This document shows, piece after piece, positions 1-10,581 of a stretch of 64,000 nt of DNA (position 1 is its first letter; each line of letters opens with the position of its first letter). The notes under the pieces are model-generated. The model made no database searches, had not been told where the DNA came from, and worked only from the letters and a program-made list of their open reading frames with translations. The translations under genes and the position numbers were made by a program. Origin of the DNA: JBOGDS01 sp050743075 (lineage in GTDB: Bacteria; Actinomycetota; Actinomycetes; Jiangellales; Jiangellaceae); the NCBI GenBank assembly GCA_050743075.1, contig JBOGDS010000002.1, positions 17,876 through 81,875 on the forward strand. The letters run 5' to 3'.

Positions 1-548
1 CAGGGTAGCGCCGGTCCTGGCCGCTCGTCGAAGTCGAATCCGCCCGGCCGGCCGGCCCGGTCGGCCAGCAGCCCGGCCAAGGTCGCGACGGCGATCTCGG
101 GCGGTGTCCGCGAGCCGATGTTCAGGCCGATCGGCCGGTGCACCCGGTCGATCTCGGTCTGCGGCACGCCGAGGTGCTGCAAGGCAGCCCCGTGTGGGCC
201 GGGGTGGCGTGGCGATCCCATGATGCCGATCCAGCGGGCCGGATGGGCGAGCACGTCCTTCAACACGCCACCGAGCTCGCGACGGTTGTGGTCGGTGACG
301 ACGACGTCGGTGGCGGCGTCGATGCCGGCCGCGGCGACGTCGGTGGCCACCAGGTCTGCTGCCGGCGACGCATCCGCGCCGGCCGGCTCGAGCAGCACCG
401 TCGTGTACCCGAGGTGGCGGCCGAAGTGGAGCAAGTGATCCGCGACCGCCGAGGCGAAGACGACAACGAGCCGTCGCGGTTCGGTGCCGTCGGCCGGCGC
501 GTCACCGTGCGCGACCGCACAGGCCGGATCGTCGACGATGCTCCTCAC
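1..548 (-). CDS. XdhC-family protein, C-terminal Rossmann part (runs off the window)
   Basis: Read on the minus strand from a GTG at 548, this frame stays open to the window edge, so the 3' end is missing. The product ends in the signature of the XdhC/CoxI family: a WIGIMGSPRH stretch, then IDRVHRPIGLNIGSRTPPE and AVATLAGLLADR. In characterised members this domain binds and helps sulfurate the molybdenum cofactor before insertion into xanthine-dehydrogenase-type enzymes. Only the Rossmann domain is visible (about 182 residues). The N-terminal CoxI-type domain of full-length XdhC is absent, as in the short split forms known in actinobacteria. The start is uncertain because the frame stays open upstream. 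It is head to head with the DUF4129 gene, about 80 bases away. Which enzyme it serves cannot be told from this window. Confidence 0.8.
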   Translation of the reverse strand, partial: MRSIVDDPACAVAHGDAPADGTEPRRLVVVFASAVADHLLHFGRHLGYTTVLLEPAGADASPAADLVATDVAAAGIDAATDVVVTDHNRRELGGVLKDVLAHPARWIGIMGSPRHPGPHGAALQHLGVPQTEIDRVHRPIGLNIGSRTPPEIAVATLAGLLADRAGRPGGFDFDERPGPALP

Positions 549-626
549 GCCGTCACCGTAACGTCTCCAGCACGAACCCCGGCTCGGGGTGGTCACGACC
601 GTGGCGCGGGTGTGAGGCTCTATGAC

Positions 627-1334
627 ATGCCCCGCCGGTTGGCGTCGCCCGTGGTGGCGGCCTTGCTGGTGGCCGTCGCGCTGGGACTGCTCGCCGTGGT
701 GACGGACCTCGCCGGTCCGATCGGGTTCAGGGACCCGGTCATCGGCATCGAGCTTCCGTTCGACGGAATCGGCGGGTCGGACAGCGACAGCGGTCGGGGG
801 GAAGGCGGGGACACCGGGGCCCTCGAGGGTCTGCCCGCCGACTGGGTCGTGACATTCGCGTTCCTCGTGGCAAGCGTGCTGGCTGCGCTCGTCGTGCGGT
901 CCGTCCTGCGCGCGCCGGTCGGGGAACCGGCGGACGTCGCCGTCTACGACGACGAGCTACTCGTGGGTGAGCTTCGCGAGGCGGCCGACGAGGGCGCGGC
1001 GCGGCTTGCGGCCGCGGCACGTGGACAGGCCGGCGACGCCGTGGTGGCGTGCTGGATGGCGCTGGAGGATGCGGCGAGTGCCTGTGGCACCCCGCGGGGT
1101 GCCGCTCAGACCCCGACGGAGTTCACGGTGGACCTGCTCGCCCGGTACGACGCGGACGCCGATGCGGTGAACGGGCTGCTCCGCCTGTACCAGCAGGCGC
1201 GGTTCGGGTTGGCGCCCGTGGCGGACTCCGCGGCCCGCGAGGCGAGAGCGGCGCTGCAGAGGATCGCAGCGACGCTGACCGCAGCCAGGCCAGCGGCGGT
1301 CGTCGCCTCGCTGTCGTCAGGAGCCGGGCAGTGA
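627..1334 (+). CDS. DUF4129-domain membrane protein, first gene of MoxR operon
   Basis: A 235-residue protein with an N-terminal hydrophobic helix (about residues 7-27), an acidic Gly/Ser-rich extracytoplasmic loop, a second membrane helix (about 70-90) and a soluble C-terminal region. That region contains the TPTEFTVDLLAR and LLRLYQQARFG segments typical of DUF4129, which usually sits beside MoxR ATPases and DUF58 proteins. The ATG at 627 is chosen because the membrane helix follows at once; the frame is open further upstream but reads as low-complexity. The stop overlaps the next gene's GTG by four bases, starting a run of translationally coupled genes. Role inferred from context: membrane component of a MoxR-driven assembly or maturation system. 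Its substrate is unknown. Confidence 0.78.
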   Translation: MPRRLASPVVAALLVAVALGLLAVVTDLAGPIGFRDPVIGIELPFDGIGGSDSDSGRGEGGDTGALEGLPADWVVTFAFLVASVLAALVVRSVLRAPVGEPADVAVYDDELLVGELREAADEGAARLAAAARGQAGDAVVACWMALEDAASACGTPRGAAQTPTEFTVDLLARYDADADAVNGLLRLYQQARFGLAPVADSAAREARAALQRIAATLTAARPAAVVASLSSGAGQ

Positions 1335-1855
1335 GCCGGAGAGTGCCACGCGTGGTGTGGCCGCCGGTTGCGGGTGGCGCGGCGGCGACGGTCGGGTGGC
1401 TGGCCGGGGTGCGGCCGGAGAGCCTGCCGGTCGTGGGGGTTGCCGTCGCCGGCCTTGTCGCGGCCGCCGTGTGGTGGGGCCGACCCGAGCCGTGGGCGTG
1501 GCCCGACCCGGTGGGTTGGCGTGCAGTGTCCGGCGGCTGGTACCAGGTGCGCCGCCTCACCACGACCATCGAGCAGGCGGGGGAGGACCCGTCCCGGTTC
1601 GACGTCATGCTGCGGCCGCGCCTGCAAGAGCTTGCCCATGCCCGCCTGACGGATCTCGGCGTCGGCTGGGGGGAACAGGGTGCGCGGGACCGCCTCGGCG
1701 CCGACCTGCACGACGTGCTCGACGCGCCCGGCCACTGGCCGCCGGCCCGCGGCGGCCTGCCTCGCTCTCCTGCCGGTCTGGTGACGCTGGTGCTCGACCG
1801 GCTCGGACAAGGGACGGAACCCGGCCATGGAGAGGGCGCCGATGAGCGGACCTGA
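1331..1855 (+). CDS. Conserved hypothetical membrane protein of the MoxR operon
   Basis: A 174-residue protein starting at a GTG that overlaps the preceding stop (GTGA). Two hydrophobic stretches near the N terminus (about residues 10-27 and 32-50) are followed by a soluble region. I do not recognise a named domain. Proteins of this size and layout commonly lie between the DUF4129 and moxR genes in actinobacteria, so it is probably a structural partner of the same membrane system. The gene overlaps the moxR start by 14 bases, which supports co-translation. Confidence 0.7.
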   Translation: MSRRVPRVVWPPVAGGAAATVGWLAGVRPESLPVVGVAVAGLVAAAVWWGRPEPWAWPDPVGWRAVSGGWYQVRRLTTTIEQAGEDPSRFDVMLRPRLQELAHARLTDLGVGWGEQGARDRLGADLHDVLDAPGHWPPARGGLPRSPAGLVTLVLDRLGQGTEPGHGEGADERT

Positions 1856-2849
1856 CCTGACGACGACCCGCCCGGCACCTCCCGTCAGCGCCATCGCCGA
1901 GGCAGGTCATGCCGTGCTCGACGGAGTGGGCCAGGTCCTGGTGGGCCAGCGCGAGCCGCTGCGCCTGGCGCTGGCCGCGGTTCTGGCCGGCGGCCACGTC
2001 CTGCTGGAGGACGTTCCCGGGCTGGGAAAGACGTTGGCCGCGCGCAGCCTGGCGGCGGCCGTTGGCCTGGATTTCCGCCGGCTCCAGTGCACTCCGGATC
2101 TCCTTCCGGCCGACGTCACGGGTTCGTACGTCTACGATCAGGGGCGCGCCGACTTCGTCTTCCATCCCGGCCCGATCTTCACCGGCCTGTTGTTGGCCGA
2201 CGAGATCAACCGGACGCCGCCGAAGACCCAGTCCGCTCTGCTGGAGGCGATGCAGGAACGCCAGGTCACCGTGGAGGGCCACACCCGGGCGCTGGCGGCA
2301 CCGTTTCACGTGCTCGCAACGTCGAACCCGATCGAGTACGAGGGCACGTATCCGCTGCCCGAGGCCCAGCTCGACCGTTTTCTGCTGCGGCTGCGGTTCG
2401 GCTACCCCGACCGCGACGAGGAGACGACGGTCCTGCGGCGCCGGATCGCCCGTCGGCGGGAGGAGGCCGAACTGGCGGCTGTGGTCTCGGCGGACCGGCT
2501 GGCCGAGCTGCAGTCCGGAGTCGAAGCGGTCGACGCAGATGACGACGTGATGGCGTACTGCGTCGACCTGGCGGCGTCGACCCGGGGGCACCGCCTGGTG
2601 GAGGTGGGCGCGTCGCCGCGCGGTTCGCTCGCGCTGGTGCTGGTGGCCAGGGCGCTGGCCGTACTCGACGGTCGCAGCTACGTGCTGCCCGAGGACGTCA
2701 AGTCCTGCGCCCCGGCGGCGCTGGCGCACCGGCTGACCCTCCGGCCGGAGGCGTGGGCCCGTGGTGTCAGCGGCGTCGAGGTGGTCACCGAACTGCTCGA
2801 TGCGGTGCCGACGCCGTCGACGGCCAGGGCGTCGAGACCGGTCAGGTGA
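1842..2849 (+). CDS. MoxR-family AAA+ ATPase
   Basis: A 335-residue AAA+ ATPase of the MoxR group, thought to act as a chaperone-like motor that matures or assembles protein complexes, often with von Willebrand/DUF58 partners. Visible motifs are Walker A LEDVPGLGKT (about residues 55-64), Walker B LLLADEIN (about 116-123), sensor 1 ATSNP (about 159-163) and the LDRF motif (about 177-180). The C-terminal part carries the GASPRGSLAL segment usual for the lid domain. The ATG at 1842 is preferred over the one at 1827 because GGAGAGGG lies at the right distance upstream. It lies between two hypothetical membrane proteins and a DUF58 protein in one overlapped operon. Substrate unknown. Confidence 0.92.
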   Translation: MSGPDLTTTRPAPPVSAIAEAGHAVLDGVGQVLVGQREPLRLALAAVLAGGHVLLEDVPGLGKTLAARSLAAAVGLDFRRLQCTPDLLPADVTGSYVYDQGRADFVFHPGPIFTGLLLADEINRTPPKTQSALLEAMQERQVTVEGHTRALAAPFHVLATSNPIEYEGTYPLPEAQLDRFLLRLRFGYPDRDEETTVLRRRIARRREEAELAAVVSADRLAELQSGVEAVDADDDVMAYCVDLAASTRGHRLVEVGASPRGSLALVLVARALAVLDGRSYVLPEDVKSCAPAALAHRLTLRPEAWARGVSGVEVVTELLDAVPTPSTARASRPVR

Positions 2850-4162
2850 CCCCGTTGGCCGGCTTCGAGAACGCGGAGGACCGGGTCCGGTGGGGGACGA
2901 CGTGGGCGCTGCGGCGTGCGGTCATGCTCCTGGCGTTCCTGCTCGGCGGCGCTGTCCTTGCCGGCAGCACCGAGCTGGTGGTGCTGGCGTTGCCGCTGGC
3001 TATCGGCACGGCGCTGGCCTGGATTACGAGCCAGCCGTCGGCCCGGCGCTCGAGCCGTCCGGCGGCAACCGTGCTCGCGCCGGTCGTGACGGACCAGGGA
3101 ACGACCATCCCGATCCGCGTGGAGTTGCGCGGCGTCGACGCCGCCCAGGCCGTTGCGGTGCGGGTGCCCGACGCGGAACGCGGTCCGCACGGTCGTACTG
3201 TCGTCGTCGCGGCCGGCGCTGCACGTGACGTCGCGGTGTCGGTGCCCGTGCCCGGCTGGGGCACGATCGTGCTGGCGCGGCCCGACCTGCAGGCGTACGG
3301 CCCGGACGGCCTGTTCTCGTTCGGACCGGTGGTCGGGCCCAGGGCACGCTGCCGGGTGCTTCCAACCATGGCGGCGATCCCGGTGGGGCCGCTGCCCCCG
3401 CGCGCGATCAGCATGGTGGGTTCCCACCACACCCGGCGGCCGGGGGAGGGCTCCGAGCTGATCGACGTGCGCGAGTTCCGCCCCGGTGACCGGCTTCGGC
3501 GCATCGACTGGCGGGTCAGCGCCCGGCGCGGAACGCTCCACGTCCGGCGCACCGCGGTCGACGCCGATGCCGACATCGTGCTCTGCCTCGACACCCGGAT
3601 GAACCTGGGCGTCGACGTCGAGACGTGGCCGGACGGCGACGGTGACCACGAGGGTCCTCAACGCAGCCTGGACCAGGCCGTCGGCGCCGTCGTGTCGCTG
3701 GCCGGCGCCTACCTGTGGCTGGGTGACCGGGTGGGCGTGGTGAACCTGTCGGATCCTCGCCGCGGGGTGGCGCCGGGCGCAGGACGCCGCCAGCTGACCC
3801 GCATCCGGTGGCAGCTCGCCGACCTCGTGACCGACTCGCAGGCGCGCCGGGTCCTGTTGCGGACGGGGGCCGTGCCGTCGGGTGCGGTCGTCATCGTGCT
3901 GTCGACATTCATGGACGCGCCGATCGTCGAACTGGTGTCGTCGCTGTATCACCGCGGCGGTGACGTGCTGGCCGTGGACGTGCTGCCCGGCCCCCTGCGC
4001 CGGACCGGCAACGCGGCGGCCCGGGCAGCGGGGCTGGTGATGGCCGAGCGGCGACAGCGTCTCGCCGATCTGCAGCGTCGTGGGGTGCTCGTCACGCGCT
4101 GGGACCCTGCGCTGGTCGCGGTGCTCCTCCGCCGGCGGCAGCAAGGGCGGAGAGCGTCGTGA
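2846..4162 (+). CDS. DUF58 domain-containing protein
   Basis: A 438-residue protein that begins at a GTG overlapping the moxR stop. Two adjacent transmembrane helices lie at about residues 29-66, then a beta-rich region, then the DUF58 core with the signature RPGEGSELIDVREFRPGDRLRRIDWRVSAR broken across about residues 195-225. DUF58 proteins resemble von Willebrand A domains and are the standard partner of MoxR ATPases. A long frame opens upstream of 2846, but it would overlap moxR heavily, and family members start close to the helix pair. Role inferred: membrane-bound client or adaptor of the MoxR ATPase. No transglutaminase-like gene accompanies it here. Confidence 0.9.
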   Translation: MTPLAGFENAEDRVRWGTTWALRRAVMLLAFLLGGAVLAGSTELVVLALPLAIGTALAWITSQPSARRSSRPAATVLAPVVTDQGTTIPIRVELRGVDAAQAVAVRVPDAERGPHGRTVVVAAGAARDVAVSVPVPGWGTIVLARPDLQAYGPDGLFSFGPVVGPRARCRVLPTMAAIPVGPLPPRAISMVGSHHTRRPGEGSELIDVREFRPGDRLRRIDWRVSARRGTLHVRRTAVDADADIVLCLDTRMNLGVDVETWPDGDGDHEGPQRSLDQAVGAVVSLAGAYLWLGDRVGVVNLSDPRRGVAPGAGRRQLTRIRWQLADLVTDSQARRVLLRTGAVPSGAVVIVLSTFMDAPIVELVSSLYHRGGDVLAVDVLPGPLRRTGNAAARAAGLVMAERRQRLADLQRRGVLVTRWDPALVAVLLRRRQQGRRAS

Positions 4163-4572
4163 CCGCCGAGGTGAGCGGCCTGGGGCTGCGGGCTCTGCTG
4201 GGCGCCGTCGCGTTCGCGGTGCTGGCGGTGGGTGGCCTAGGGACCGGGGTCGACGTCTCCGGGTCGCCTCTGATGCTGGTGGGGCTGTTGCTGGCCATCG
4301 CGGCGTGCCTATACCCGGATACCGGCGTGGTGTTCCTGTACTGCGTCGTCGCGGTGCTCCTCGTCGTCCTGAGTGACGTCGAGGTCGGGCTGCGGCTCGC
4401 GCTGGCAGCAGCACTGCTGCACGCGGTGCACGTGCTCGCCGGGCTGGCGGCCGCTGTCCCCGTCCGGGCCCGCGTGGAGGTCGAGGCGCTCGCTCCGTCG
4501 TGGCGGCGGTGGGTGCTGGCACAGGTCGCGGCCCTACCGGTCGTGCTCGTCATCGCCGTCGTCACCGGCTGA
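4159..4572 (+). CDS. Small hypothetical membrane protein, last gene of MoxR operon
   Basis: A 137-residue, almost wholly hydrophobic protein with about four membrane-spanning segments, starting at a GTG that overlaps the DUF58 stop. No domain recognised. It is the fifth gene in an unbroken chain of overlaps, so it is very likely translated with the MoxR/DUF58 genes. Its last 39 bases overlap, tail to tail, the 3' end of the oppositely transcribed sugar kinase gene, an unusually tight convergent junction. Confidence 0.7.
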   Translation: MTAEVSGLGLRALLGAVAFAVLAVGGLGTGVDVSGSPLMLVGLLLAIAACLYPDTGVVFLYCVVAVLLVVLSDVEVGLRLALAAALLHAVHVLAGLAAAVPVRARVEVEALAPSWRRWVLAQVAALPVVLVIAVVTG

Positions 4573-5565
4573 GCCGGACGCGGCGAGCTCGACCGCGGTC
4601 GGTGGGTCGGCACCGCGGCGGCCGCAGGTGATGGCCGCTGCCGCGACAGCGCGCTCGATGACCGCGCGCAGGACACCCTCGTCGCACCGGCACAGCCGCT
4701 CGCGCGCTCCGTCGCCCAGCAGGCCACGCTCCCCCAGGGTCACGATGAGGCCTGCGGTGAACGCGTCGCCGGCGCCGACGGTGTCGACCACGTCGACCCG
4801 GCGTGCGGGCACGTCGACCCGCGCGCCACCACCGGTCAACGCCAGCGCTCCGTTCGCGCCGCGCGTGACGACGACGAGTGCTGGGCCGCGTGCGAGCCAG
4901 TCCTGCGCGACCCGCTCGACGCTCTCGCCGTCGGCAACGAACGTCAGGTCGTCCTCGCTTGCCTTCACGACGTCGGCGGATCGAATCTGCCCCTCGAGGC
5001 GTGCCCGGGCGTCGCGCGCCGTCTCGAGCCCAGGCCGCAGGTTGGGGTCGAGCACCACGGCGACGGCTCCTCGTCGGTGCTCGCGGCGCATCAAGGCGGT
5101 GAGAGCGGCCGACCCTGGCCCGATCGCCAGCGCGAGGGATCCGGTGCACAGGGCGACCGTGTCGGCCGGCAGAGGGGTGGGCAGCTCCTCGTCGGTCCAG
5201 CCCCAGTCGGCGGTGCCGTCGACGTAGAAGTCGTAGGTGGCCTGGCCGACGTCGTCGAGCGACACGACGGCGAGCGACGCCGGAGCGGCCGTCACCACCG
5301 CGTATGCGAGCCCGACGCCGTTCGCGCCGAGGTGCTCGCGGATCAGCCGTCCGAAGTATCCGGTGCCGTGGCGGGCGAGGAACTCGGTCGGCGTACCCAG
5401 CCGGGCGAGCCCGACCGCCACGTTGGCCGGCGAGCCGCCTGGAACGGCGCGGAACAGTCCGTCCTCGCCGGCCACCAGGTCGACCAGCGCCTCTCCGGCG
5501 ACGACGATCACAGACGACACGCTAGACGCGGCGTACCACGCGGCGGCGGGGAGTGGCACGATCAC
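4534..5565 (-). CDS. PfkB-family carbohydrate kinase (fructokinase-like)
   Basis: A ribokinase/PfkB-fold sugar or nucleoside kinase. It carries PfkB signature 1 near residues 43-57 (GGSPANVAVGLARLG) and the catalytic anion-hole motif DTVGAGDAF at about 261-269, with Asp267 as the likely base. The N terminus VIVVAGEALVDL matches fructokinases. The start given is a GTG at 5565, but homologues usually begin right at the VIVVAGE strand, so the GTG at 5520 or the next one at 5511 may be the real start. Substrate cannot be assigned. The 3' end overlaps the preceding operon by 39 bases. The gene is divergent from the malic enzyme, with about 30 bases between them. Confidence 0.85.
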   Translation of the reverse strand: MIVPLPAAAWYAASSVSSVIVVAGEALVDLVAGEDGLFRAVPGGSPANVAVGLARLGTPTEFLARHGTGYFGRLIREHLGANGVGLAYAVVTAAPASLAVVSLDDVGQATYDFYVDGTADWGWTDEELPTPLPADTVALCTGSLALAIGPGSAALTALMRREHRRGAVAVVLDPNLRPGLETARDARARLEGQIRSADVVKASEDDLTFVADGESVERVAQDWLARGPALVVVTRGANGALALTGGGARVDVPARRVDVVDTVGAGDAFTAGLIVTLGERGLLGDGARERLCRCDEGVLRAVIERAVAAAAITCGRRGADPPTAVELAASGSAGDDGDDEHDR

Positions 5566-5597
5566 TCACGACTGCCTGACCGAAGGAGCCGCCCACC

Positions 5598-7031
<1,434 letters not shown>

Positions 7032-7111
7032 CCGCCGAGTCGGAGCCGTCGGCGCCGACAGCATGGCCGGCGACGCGATCGTCGACGGAGCGCCCGCATA
7101 GGGTCGAGGGC

Positions 7112-10100
7112 ATGTCTCGATCCGGCGGATACCTCCGCTTCCCCTCCGTTCGGGGCGACACCGTTGCCTTCGTCGCCGAAGACGACGTCTGGCTCGGCCA
7201 TGCCGGCGGCGGCCGGGCCTGGCGGCTGACCGCCGACCGGGCCCCGGTGGCTCACACGCGGCTGTCGCCGGGCGGAGACCGAGTCGCCTACACGAGCCGG
7301 CGCGATGGCGCGCCGGAGGTGCACGTCGTGGACACCGACGGCGGGCCACCGCGCAGGCTTACCTACTGGGGTTCGGATTTCACCCGGACAATCGGCTGGA
7401 GCGAGGACGGCCACGTACTCGCTGCCTCGGCCGTCGGCGAGCCGTTCCGCAGCCGCACCTGGGCCTACGCCGTACCGCCGGATGGAGGTCCGGCGCAGCG
7501 CCTGCCGTACGGGCCGGTCAACGCGGTGGCCGGGCCCGGGCCTGGCGGCGCGTGGGTCGTCGGTGCGCACGGGAACCGGCGTGGTGCCGCCGCGTGGAAG
7601 CGCTATCGCGGCGGGACCGCCGGCCAGCTCTGGGTCGACCCGGACGGTACCGGTACGTTCAGCCGCTTGTTGCCCGACCTCGGCGGGCAACTGGAGGACC
7701 CGGCATGGATCGGCGAGCGGATCGTGTTCCTGTCAGACCACGAGGGCTACGGAAACGTCTACTCGTGCCTCGCCGACGGAACCGACCTCGAACGGCACTC
7801 CGATCACGGCGACTTCTACGCGCGGGCGGCCCACTCGGACGGCCGTCGCGTCGTGTACCAGAGCGTCGGCGAGATCTGGCTGCTCGACGATCTCGATGCC
7901 ACCACGCGGCCGCGTCGCCTGGACGTCGTCCTCGGCGGGTCGGGGACCGGGCTGTCCCGGTACGCGGTCAATGCGGCCGATCACATCGCGTCGGTGGCCC
8001 CCGACCGGACCGGGCGGTCCAGCGCGATCGAGGTCCGCGGCAGCGTGCACTGGGTGGCACACCGCGACGGCCCCGCACGCCGGCTCGCCGGAGCACCGGG
8101 CGTTCGGCACCGCCTGCCCCGCGTGCTGGGCGGCGTGCCGGCACCGGCCGCCGACGGAGACAGCGTGCGGACACCCGGTGCTGGCGGCGACCGCGGGACC
8201 ACGGCCGGTGTCCACAGCTCCCTCGAAGCCACCGACGCCGCACGCGTCGTCGTTGTCACTGATGCGGACGGCGACGACGCGCTGGAGATCGTCGCCGTCG
8301 ACGGCGGCGCGGAGACCCGGCGCGTCGCCGGGGGCAGGCTCGGCCGCGTTCTCGACCTGGAGGCGTCACCGGACGGGCGGCTGGTCGCAGCCGCGAGCCA
8401 TGACGGGCGGGTGCTGCTGGTCGACGTCGAGTCCGGTGGCGTCCGCGAGGTCGACTCCAGCAGCGACGGTGACGCGAGCGGGCTGACCTTCTCGCCGGAC
8501 TCGCGCTGGTTGGCCTGGTCGCACCCGGGCCCGGAACCGCTGCGGCAGATCCGGCTGGCCCGCGTCGACGGCGGCGACGTGATCGAAGCGACGCCCTTGC
8601 GGTTCACCGACACCGAACCGGTCTTCACCCTGGACGGCAAACACCTGGCGTTCCTGTCGGTGCGGACGTTCGACCCGGTCTACGACGCGTTCGTGTTCGA
8701 CCTTTCCTTTCTCGCGGGCACCCGGCCGTACCTGCTGCCGCTGGCCCAGCGCACGCCTACGCCGTTCGATCCGAGCCCGCAGGGCAGGCCGATGTCACCC
8801 GATGAGGCCAGACCACCGGATGCCGACAAGCAGGCGGGCGCCGGCCCGCCCGAGGTCACCGTGGACGCCGAGGGAATCAGCGAGCGGCTCGTGCCGCTGC
8901 CCGTGCCGGCCGGCAACTACTCGTCGTTGCGCGCCGCGGCCGGCGGGCTGCTGTGGCTGCTCAACCCGCTGATCGGCGTACTCGGTGACGCTCTGCCGAA
9001 GCCCGGAGACAAGCCGCGGTCGGCGATACACCGCTATGACCTCGGGGCGCTGCGGCTGTTCACCCTGGCCGACCGGGTGGACGCCTTCGAGGTCAGCGGC
9101 GACGGGCGATGGCTGCTCGTGCGCGACGAGTCGGCGCTGCGCGTCATTCCGGCGGATCACAAGGTGCCCGACGGCGAGGAGGGCGCCGCCGAACGGGTCG
9201 AGGTCGACCTCGACCGGATCCGGGCAGAGATCGATCCGATGGCCGAGTGGCAGCAGATGTACGCCGAGGCCGGCCGGCTCATGCGCGACCACTTCTGGAT
9301 CCCCGACATGGGTGGAGTGGACTGGGCGGCGGTGCTGCAGCGGTACCGGCCGGTGCTGGCCCGGGTCGGCACGCGTGACGACCTCTCAGAGCTGCTCTGG
9401 GAGGTGCAGGGCGAGCTCGGCTCGTCCCACGCATACGAGATGCCGCCGGAGCGAGAGGTGGAGAGCAGCCGCCGGCTCGGGCTGCTCGGTGCCGACCTCG
9501 CTCCTGACGCAGACGGCGTGTGGCGGGTCACTCGGGTGGTGCCTGGCGAGTCGTCGGCACCGGCGGCGCGCTCGCCGCTGGCCGCGCCGGGCGTCGCAGT
9601 CCAGCCCGGCGACGCGATCCTGGCCGTCGGCGGGCGAGCCGTGGACCCGGTGGCCGGTCCAGCCGCACTCCTCGTCGGCGCCGCCGATGTCCCGGTCGAG
9701 CTCACCGTCGCATCCGCGGACGGGTCCGAGCAGCGGAACGTGGTCGTCGTGCCGCTGCCAAGCGAGATGCCGCTGCGCTACCAGGACTGGGTGGCACGTC
9801 GGCGCGCCGCCGTACATGCCGCGTCAGGGGGCCAGGCCGGGTACCTGCACATCCCGGACATGGTGGCCAACGGCTGGGCGCAGCTGCACCGCGATCTGCG
9901 CGTGGAGGTGGCGCGGGACTGCCTGGTCGTCGACGTACGCGACAACAACGGCGGGCACGTGTCGTCCCTCGTCCTGGAGAAGCTGGCCCGTACCGTGCAG
10001 GGCTGGGCCACGGTGCGGCACATGCGGCCCCTGCCGTATCCCGAGGACGCCCCGCGGGGACCGCTCGTGGCGGTCACGAACGAACAGGCCGGCTCGGACG

Positions 10101-10459
10101 GGGACATCGTCACCGCGATGATCCGCCAGCTGGGTCTCGGCCCGGTCCTCGGCACGCGAACCTGGGGCGGCGTGATCGGCATTGACATGCGGTACCGGCT
10201 CGTCGACGGGACGCAGGTCACCCAGCCGCGATACGCATTCTGGTTCGCCCACGCCGGGTGGGGTGTGGAGAACTACGGAGTCGACCCCGACATCGAGGTT
10301 CCGTTCCCGCCGCAGGACTGGGCGGCCGGCTCGGATCCGCAACTGGACGCCGCCGTCGCCCTCGTGCTCGAGCGGCTGGCCGAGGGCTCTACTGCCAGGC
10401 CGCCCGACATCGCAGACCGGCCGGACCGAGCGGCTCCGACCCTTCCGCCGCGTCGCTGA
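7112..10459 (+). CDS. Tricorn-type S41 protease homologue
   Basis: A 1,115-residue cytosolic protease related to archaeal tricorn, which trims oligopeptides released by the proteasome or other ATP-dependent proteases. The N-terminal half is built of WD40/TolB-like beta-propeller repeats (for example TRLSPGGDRVAYTS and LEASPDGRLVAAAS). About residues 800-880 form a PDZ domain with VQPGDAILAVGG. The C-terminal S41 core contains DVRDNNGG and the nucleophile region NEQAGSDGDI, with Ser995 as the predicted catalytic serine. Length agrees with actinobacterial tricorn proteins. It is monocistronic, starting at an ATG about 80 bases after the malic enzyme gene. Confidence 0.93.
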   Translation: MSRSGGYLRFPSVRGDTVAFVAEDDVWLGHAGGGRAWRLTADRAPVAHTRLSPGGDRVAYTSRRDGAPEVHVVDTDGGPPRRLTYWGSDFTRTIGWSEDGHVLAASAVGEPFRSRTWAYAVPPDGGPAQRLPYGPVNAVAGPGPGGAWVVGAHGNRRGAAAWKRYRGGTAGQLWVDPDGTGTFSRLLPDLGGQLEDPAWIGERIVFLSDHEGYGNVYSCLADGTDLERHSDHGDFYARAAHSDGRRVVYQSVGEIWLLDDLDATTRPRRLDVVLGGSGTGLSRYAVNAADHIASVAPDRTGRSSAIEVRGSVHWVAHRDGPARRLAGAPGVRHRLPRVLGGVPAPAADGDSVRTPGAGGDRGTTAGVHSSLEATDAARVVVVTDADGDDALEIVAVDGGAETRRVAGGRLGRVLDLEASPDGRLVAAASHDGRVLLVDVESGGVREVDSSSDGDASGLTFSPDSRWLAWSHPGPEPLRQIRLARVDGGDVIEATPLRFTDTEPVFTLDGKHLAFLSVRTFDPVYDAFVFDLSFLAGTRPYLLPLAQRTPTPFDPSPQGRPMSPDEARPPDADKQAGAGPPEVTVDAEGISERLVPLPVPAGNYSSLRAAAGGLLWLLNPLIGVLGDALPKPGDKPRSAIHRYDLGALRLFTLADRVDAFEVSGDGRWLLVRDESALRVIPADHKVPDGEEGAAERVEVDLDRIRAEIDPMAEWQQMYAEAGRLMRDHFWIPDMGGVDWAAVLQRYRPVLARVGTRDDLSELLWEVQGELGSSHAYEMPPEREVESSRRLGLLGADLAPDADGVWRVTRVVPGESSAPAARSPLAAPGVAVQPGDAILAVGGRAVDPVAGPAALLVGAADVPVELTVASADGSEQRNVVVVPLPSEMPLRYQDWVARRRAAVHAASGGQAGYLHIPDMVANGWAQLHRDLRVEVARDCLVVDVRDNNGGHVSSLVLEKLARTVQGWATVRHMRPLPYPEDAPRGPLVAVTNEQAGSDGDIVTAMIRQLGLGPVLGTRTWGGVIGIDMRYRLVDGTQVTQPRYAFWFAHAGWGVENYGVDPDIEVPFPPQDWAAGSDPQLDAAVALVLERLAEGSTARPPDIADRPDRAAPTLPPRR

Positions 10460-10513
10460 GCCAAGCCCGGGGTCAGGTCGCCGTGACGAGCCACGAGCGG
10501 CGGGGCGACTAGG

Positions 10514-10532
10514 CGAGGTAAGCCAAACCTAA
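10514..10532 (+). promoter_or_regulatory. Candidate IdeR/DtxR iron box upstream of iron ABC importer
   Basis: On the minus strand the 19 bases read TTAGGTTTGGCTTACCTCG, matching 15 of 19 positions of the DtxR/IdeR consensus TTAGGTTAGGCTAACCTAA, including both AGGT/ACCT half-sites at the correct spacing. It lies about 50 bases before the start of an iron-binding protein gene. Iron-loaded IdeR would be expected to repress the three-gene importer. The match is seen in the sequence; binding is inferred. Confidence 0.75.
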
Positions 10533-10581
10533 GTAGGATGCGGTTGCCCGTGGCTACAGACGTTCCTCAGGAGTCCCTCCG

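Noticed and set aside
2678..4522. 614-residue open frame on the minus strand across the MoxR/DUF58 genes
   Set aside because: Arg/Pro/His-rich, without family motifs; it is the antisense shadow of clearly real plus-strand genes in GC-rich DNA.
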